Assembly: GCA_034359265.1 (NCBI GenBank)
Contig: CP136896.1
Span: forward strand, 65,235,501 to 65,299,500
Source of the DNA: Canna indica
Lineage: Eukaryota; Streptophyta; Magnoliopsida; Zingiberales; Cannaceae
Direction: 5' to 3'
Length of the DNA stretch: 64,000 nucleotides
Under the pieces are notes generated by a model. That model was not told the DNA's origin. It saw nothing but the letters and a program-made list of their open reading frames with translations, and ran no database searches. Below, in pieces: positions 58,679-64,000 of the stretch. The stretch's first letter is position 1. The number at the start of each line of letters is the position of its first letter. Both the position numbers and the translations under genes were made by a program.

Positions 58679-61120
58679 AATCAAACCCTCGGTTAACCGA
58701 CTAAAATGAAAATTATCTATTAACTCATTTATCGAAAGCAAAACATATTATTTGATATAAATCTTACCAACGTAAATTATATCTAGTTATAAAATAAATT
58801 AATTATTATATCCTCACCATGGTTTGAACCAAGGTCATTGGATTAGTAGCATCTCATTTTTAACCAATTAGACATTTCATAGTATACAATATAAATTTTT
58901 ATTTTACTTAACTTAACTTAGAATTCAATTAATTCGGTAAATTAATCGAATCGTCAGTTAATTTACTGAACCGAATCGAAAATTAAAAAGTTTAAAATTT
59001 TATAACGATTAACCAAATCAAAATTAATTGGGCAAGTTAGTTCGATTAATTCGATTTCGATTCAATCATAATAAAAAATGATGTGACCTAAATCTTATCC
59101 TAATCAAACACTAAAAAGCCCTTTCTCCCTTTTTATTAAAGTATTGTTAGGATCGTATCCAAGATTCTCCTTTTGCAAAAGAGCATGCATGTATAATTAG
59201 TGATAATTATTGTCATCCCTAATAGTCCATTTGGGGAACATAATATAAGTAAATGCTAATATATTGATTGATATCATTACTTTAATAAATGAGTGATAAC
59301 ACATTAATAATAAATAACTAAAAGAAATATATGCAATATTAAAAAAATATTAATCTACCTTATTGCAATTTGCTATTTTAGATATTTTAGTGTTATATTC
59401 CTATATGTGATTCAATTTGAAGAAGGAATATTCTGAAATTCCATGAATCGTGCATGCTCTCAAATAATGTTGGAGGCATATCCAACTTCATCCTCTATTA
59501 TTATATATTTATATTTGTTCTTTTGGGATCAACAATGGATTTTGTTCAAGCTAAACAATTCAAAGATCACCTTATATAATATTCTATTTACAACCACGTA
59601 CTTGCTTAGGTCATCCAGGTCATATTTGATTCCCACGTGGCCACGTAAACAATTTAAAGATCACCTTATGTAATATTTTATTTACAACCACCTACTTGCT
59701 TAGGTCATCTAGGACCTATTTGATTCCCACGTACTTGCTTGCATCATTAATGAAGACATCTTTGTTTGGGCTTTTTTTTTCCGACATCTTTGTTTGGGCT
59801 CGAAATGGGTTTAAGATAGATAAATAACTCATTTTCTTCATAATTTAAGATTTTTTTCATGAAATTTTCTAAAAAATTATTCAACTTGATTCGTGAATCA
59901 AAAAAATTAAGAGAATATATATATATATATAATACCATAACTATTTTATTATCCAAAATTAAAATAATTTTAAATGTTATATATTAGAATATTAAAAAAA
60001 TTAATATTTCTATTATATTTTTAAATATTGTTAATTAATTTTTAGAAAAAGAAAGTAATATAATTATATCAAAATATTTTATTTACAATATATAATATTA
60101 AATGATTTAATATCATAAAGTACAAAAAATATTGTAATACATATTATATTATTAATAAAGATATATACATATATTATGACTTCCTATCTTTGTTTATATA
60201 TATATATATATAATATTATGATATAATATTGCAAAGACATATTGTATTTTTTGATATTATCTAAAAAATACTTTCATTTTTTTTCAATTATGAAAATATT
60301 TAATTATATATCTTTTAGATATTTTAATTTTAGCTATCCATATTTTATTAAAAAATATATGATGAAAATAAAAATTTCAAAGCATTAAACTAACTAAAAT
60401 TACTTGTAAAAAATTAAGAAAAAACCCCAAAAATAGACGACTTTAATTATCAAATGTTGACAGAAAGAATCAAATATCTGAAATTGATGGGTATTTGTGG
60501 TGTTAATATTATTGACGAAGCACATAAGAAATAGCGCTGTTTGCTTAAGTCAAATATTAAAGGGGAAGGGAACTTTCTTTGTCCACACAATATTATTTTC
60601 TGTAATTTAAGACGTGTACACAGTCCATGCAATTGTAATGCAATTTTCTCACCCCACTCAATTGATTTAACTATTCATACCATCTTCCTAAATAAGATAA
60701 CAATAATTATATACCACACCATATATTATAAAACCAAAACAAGGTTTTAGACATGTTATTTATAGGTTTTAGATTTGATTTCTAGTTCTAGTGTTCTGGT
60801 GAATTCAGTCCACCGATATCTTGGGAAGTCAAGTTCAGAGATCAAAGTCACACGATCGACCGAACCCATCTCTCCGGGGAAGGACTGTGATCGGTGATCC
60901 AAGCCGGCGGTTCCGATCGCATGAGCAACACCAGAGAAGCACAGCTAGCTAGAGAAAGCTGTCACAACAAGAGTGCAAAAGAAATAGGAAATCAAATCTA
61001 TAAATAGAAAAGATAATAAGAAACGCAGAGTGCAAGTCTTCGTCAACAAGCAGATCTAAGGAGGGACAAGTTGAACGAACACAAGTCCTCTCAAAAGAAG
61101 CGGAGCAGAGCTGACTGCAA

Positions 61121-61123
<3 letters not shown>
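58679..61123. other. AT-rich intergenic DNA
   Basis: After the split repeat ends near 59070 the DNA is AT-rich with TA runs at 59915-59932 and 60197-60212. The tandem duplication at 59551-59735 is the only clear structure. From 60780 composition becomes balanced and likely includes the SufE promoter. Confidence 0.55.
59551..59735. repeat. Tandem duplication, about 94-bp unit
   Basis: Two adjacent copies each start AAACAATT(C/T)AAAGATCACC, pass through TTTACAACCAC(G/C)TACTTGC and end TTTGATTCCCACGT. They differ by about 8 bases. Non-coding. Confidence 0.85.

Positions 61124-61150
<27 letters not shown>
61124..61150. repeat. (GA)n run directly before the SufE start codon
   Basis: An uninterrupted GA run of about 13 repeats ends at the base before ATG. 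It would lie in the 5' UTR. GA repeats near starts can act as GAGA-type regulatory sites in plants; any such role here is inference. Confidence 0.85.
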
Positions 61151-61154
<4 letters not shown>

Positions 61155-61816
61155 TGGTCATGAAAGCAGGTATGATTCCTAGCACCACGAGTATTCTCAA
61201 CCCAAACATTAATTTCAACAAACACAAGGCCTACACCTCCCGCTGCCGCCCGCAACCGCGCCTGCAGCCACGGCTCACCGCCCTGCCCGCCCACCGCTCC
61301 CTCGTCCCCATCGCCGTCACCTCCGCCCACGCAGCCCCGCCCGCGCCCACAGCCGCAGGACTCGCCAGCCAACGCCTCCGCCGTCTCGCCGACGAGTTCC
61401 GCTCCCTGCCGGCGCCTCTGGACCGCGTGAAGCGCCTCCTCGCCTACGCCGAGGCCCTCCCGCCCTTCCCCGACGCTGGCCGGCGCGCAGCCAACCGCGT
61501 GACGGGCTGCACCGCCCAGGTCTGGCTCTCGGTGGCAGTGGACGCCAAGAGCGGCCGCATGCGGTTCGCGGCCGACTCCGACTCGGAGATCGCCAAGGGC
61601 TTCTGCTCCTGCCTCGTCGCCGTCCTCGACGGGGCGCTGCCGGAGGAGGTGCTGGAGATGAGGGCCGAGGACTTCGCCGAGCTCGACGTGGCCCGGTCCC
61701 CGTCGAGGACCGCGCACTCCAGGGTCAACACGTGGCAAAATGTGTTGACCAGCATGCAGAAGAGGACAGCCGGGTTTATCGACATGAGAGAAGGGCAGCC
61801 GCGTGTCAAGTGTTGA
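61151..61816 (+). CDS. Plastid SufE-like cysteine-desulfurase activator
   Basis: A single-exon gene for 221 residues, strongly GC-rich. The first 65 or so residues (Ser/Arg/Pro/Ala-rich, for example RPQPRLQPRLTALPAHRS) look like a chloroplast transit peptide. The SufE domain runs from about residue 70: RLADEFRSLPAPLDRVKRLL, then AANRVTGCTAQVWL with the sulfur-accepting Cys120, RFAADSDSEIAKGFCSCLVA, and GALPEEVLEMRAEDFAELDV. It ends MREGQPRVKC. SufE takes sulfur from the NifS/SufS-type desulfurase for plastid Fe-S cluster assembly. There is no BolA or NadA domain, so it is nearest the SUFE2 type. The ATG at 61151 is the first of the open frame; the next in-frame Met is at codon 4. Confidence 0.93.
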
Positions 61817-62079
61817 GCCATCGCCGCCGCCATGGCAGAGGCGGAGTTGCGCCTCTTCGTAGATGCTGACTAAATATATGGTTAGGGCAGAATACGAGAT
61901 GATTACGTCAACACGATGTTTCCTACATTTGGGGTGCAAATTATCTCTTTTAATGAGGGCAAAATTGCAATTATCCCTTATTAGTGGGGGTGGGTAATAA
62001 AAGTATTAAAATGTTATATTGCGTCCAGTATACTACCCAGTACCCATCATTTAATCATTTTTAATTATTTAAATATATT
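61817..62079. other. SufE 3' flank
   Basis: Probable 3' UTR and AT-rich spacer up to the LINE start. No gene seen. Confidence 0.5.
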
Positions 62080-64000
62080 GCAGTGGCATTTGAAAATGTG
62101 CCAAGACTTTGTTACAAATGTTGAAAAATTGGTCATCTTCAAGATCATTGTCTATTACCTAAAGTTTGCACTCCTGAGCCAAATATAGAGACAGCTGGGA
62201 TACCAATTGGAATTGAAAGGCAAACTGAGGGGGAAAAAACCTATACCTGATACTAATGGAATATATGGACCATGGTAACTTGTTAACAGGAAAAAGAGGC
62301 CTCCTAAGCAGATGCCTGTTGTTCAAAAAAATTTGAATCAAAACCCTTTTGCTGAAGAAGAAATGTCAATAGATGCTTCTCCTAGAATTAAAATTGCATC
62401 CAACATCTACATTCTGAAACTGTTGAGTGAGAAGTCATTGAGTTCAGCTGATATGGGAAATAAAATAAGTGTTGAAGAGGTCAAAAGTGATATCAGTAAT
62501 CCTTTCTTAGACTCTTCTACTTTCAAGAGTGTAAAAGGTAGGAATCCTGATGAATTGGAGTTCTCTTCTACAAAGAGTGTACCTATTTTAGTAAGGGTCA
62601 AAGCAGGGAAAAAATTAGAAGAATTACATAGGAAGATGACTGATACATTTGAAATTGCAATGAGCAAACTAAATGGGAGAGCATCAATTGGAGCAACTGT
62701 AGTATGGAAAAGTTAGGCAACTGCTTATCAGAACTTGGCAGAAATCTATCTTTCTGGAGCAAGGAATGTGTGGGTTCTTTAGAAAACAATCTAAAGTCTA
62801 CCTAAGTGAGCTAGAGGTCCTGGAAAAGATTGATGAAAATGGTCATTGTAATGAAAATGACTTGCAAAAACTGAGGAGTCTTACAAATAAGGCTACTGCT
62901 CTAAACAGGTAAATTCATTTGAAATGATGGTCTAAAACTAGGAAAAAATGGTTAGATCAAAATGACAAAAATACTACGTATTTCCACAATTTAGTGAAGT
63001 TCAAAAGAAGGGCAAACACTGTACATGAGATTGACATTGGAGATGAAACTTTGACTGATCCGAAAAAATTGCAGAGGCATTTGCTGATTGGTACAAAGAT
63101 ATTTGGAAAGATATATCATTCAAAATGAGGAGTGGCAGTCAGTTGAAAGTTTAAACTAGAAAAGGATTCCCACAAGGAAACATGATGCACTGATAAAAGA
63201 CTTCACTATTGATGAAATCTGGCAAGCTGTTTCAAATATGGGGAGGGGGAAAGTACCAGGTCCAAATGGCTTCACTGTGGAATTTTTTATTCATTATTGG
63301 AGCAGCCTAAATATCTCCATCTATGAAGCCTTCGAAGATTTTTCAAAAAATGCTGTTATCCCTGAATCTTGGGGGAATCATGCTTAGTTTTTATTCCAAA
63401 GAAGAAAAGACCAAAAGTATTAACCGACTATAGACCAATTGCACTATGCAATGTGGTCTATAAAATACTTTCTAAGGTCCTAGTGAACATACTTAAATCT
63501 TACATTCAGAAGCTCATATCTAAAGAACAAGTAGCATTTGTCAAGGGGAGACAATTGCATGACAACATCCTTATAAGTTCAGAGATTGCAAACCAAGTCT
63601 TAAAATAAAAAAGAAGGATTCCATACTTCATCCTAAAGCTTGACTTGGAGAAAACATTTGATAGTCTCCTGGGTTGCTATGGAAAGAGTTATGAACTTTC
63701 CTCATAAATTCGGGTCTTGGATTTTGGCTTGCCTAAGATCTGCTATTTTCAGGTGCAGTATAAATGGATTTAAATTAGACAAGTTTAGAAGCTCTAAGGG
63801 TGTAAGGCAAGAGGATCTCCTATCCCCTAATCTTTTTATCATCCTCCACGAATTGCTTTCTAAAATTTTGAATTACTATGTGGATAAAGGCAAGGTCAAA
63901 CCATTTAAGCACAAGAGTCTAATGGTTAGTCACCTGCTATTTGCAGATGACATTTTGATCATCACCAAGGGCAGTAAATCCTCATGTAAATACTTACTAG
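62080..64000 (+). mobile_element. Second L1-type LINE, decayed, runs off the window
   Basis: It opens with an ORF1 end: VAFENVPRLCYKC, a TGA, then KIGHLQDHC, a CCHC knuckle with its Gly codon lost. A Ser/Lys-rich tail follows (62312-62716). RT begins near 62930 with KKWLDQNDKNTTYFHNLVKF, then after many stops ESCLVFIPKKKRPKVLTDY, RPIALCNVVYKILSKVLVN and EQVAFVKGRQLHDNILIS (63369-63608). Further broken frames give GVRQEDLLSPNLFII and the catalytic HLLFADDILIITKG near 63935. About 200 bp separate the ORF1 tail from RT, so the endonuclease domain is missing. This copy is not the same as the 6-17 kb LINE. Confidence 0.9.

Larger units (their letters stand above)
54125..59070. repeat. Older AT-rich repeat split by copia-2
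   Basis: CGGTTCGGTTAATTAACTG on the left of copia-2 continues on the right as AATCAAACCCTCGGTTAACC. The right part then repeats AATTCGGTAAATTAATCGA and GATTCGG-like phrases to about 59070. It looks like a MITE or similar non-coding repeat interrupted at AACTG. Its ends were not defined. Confidence 0.35.

Noticed and set aside
61091..61939. A 282-codon open frame on the - strand across the SufE gene
   Set aside because: It is the mirror of a GC-rich coding gene; the + strand frame has the SufE motifs and catalytic Cys.

Overview
The window is nuclear DNA of a flowering plant. It has spliced genes with GT..AG introns, Ty1/copia, Ty3/gypsy and L1-type elements, class II transposons with target-site duplications, and a piece of plastid DNA. 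The very GC-rich, intronless SufE-like gene and the GC-rich PADRE and SOSEKI fragments point to a monocot, probably not a grass. That placement is an inference.

Four host genes look real. (1) A chloroplast rhodanese-domain protein of the STR11 type, + strand, 10 exons, 19916-25020. (2) A coilin-like Cajal-body protein, - strand, 9 exons found, 26751-36884; the family's Tudor-like domain was not located. (3) A plant GH27 alpha-galactosidase-like (melibiase) protein, + strand, 14 exons, 48871-53917. (4) A plastid SufE-like sulfur-transfer activator, + strand, one exon, 61151-61816. They form no operon or obvious pathway; two (STR11 type and SufE) are predicted plastid proteins linked to sulfur chemistry.

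The rest is mostly transposon. 1-4698: probable interior and right end of a CACTA element carrying a broken SOSEKI (DUF966) gene copy, inserted in a Ty3/gypsy remnant (4699-5110). 6290-16925: one L1-type LINE on the - strand, split by a hAT MITE (7054-7583), a degenerate LTR element (8668-11025) that itself holds a chimeric ycf2/psaA plastid insertion, and a Pack-MULE (11434-13410) with a captured PADRE/DUF4228 gene. 17304-18904: two more hAT-type MITEs. 25475-26395, 28242-28517, 37813-39668 and 39690-40243: other terminal-inverted-repeat elements; the 37.8 kb one is filled with a GC/AT minisatellite. 41339-48174: a full-length Ty1/copia element with very similar LTRs and several nonsense mutations. 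54161-58673: a second Ty1/copia element on the - strand with short LTRs, a perfect 5-bp TSD and most of gag missing. 62080-64000: a second LINE, + strand, running off the window.

The host genes are read from splice junctions that keep phase across every exon, except one uncertain junction in coilin. No tRNA, rRNA, CRISPR array or bacterial-type system was seen. The most unusual things are the nested capture structures, the in-frame ycf2-psaA junction, the minisatellite-filled element, and a repeated TGG-to-TGA nonsense pattern across unrelated elements.
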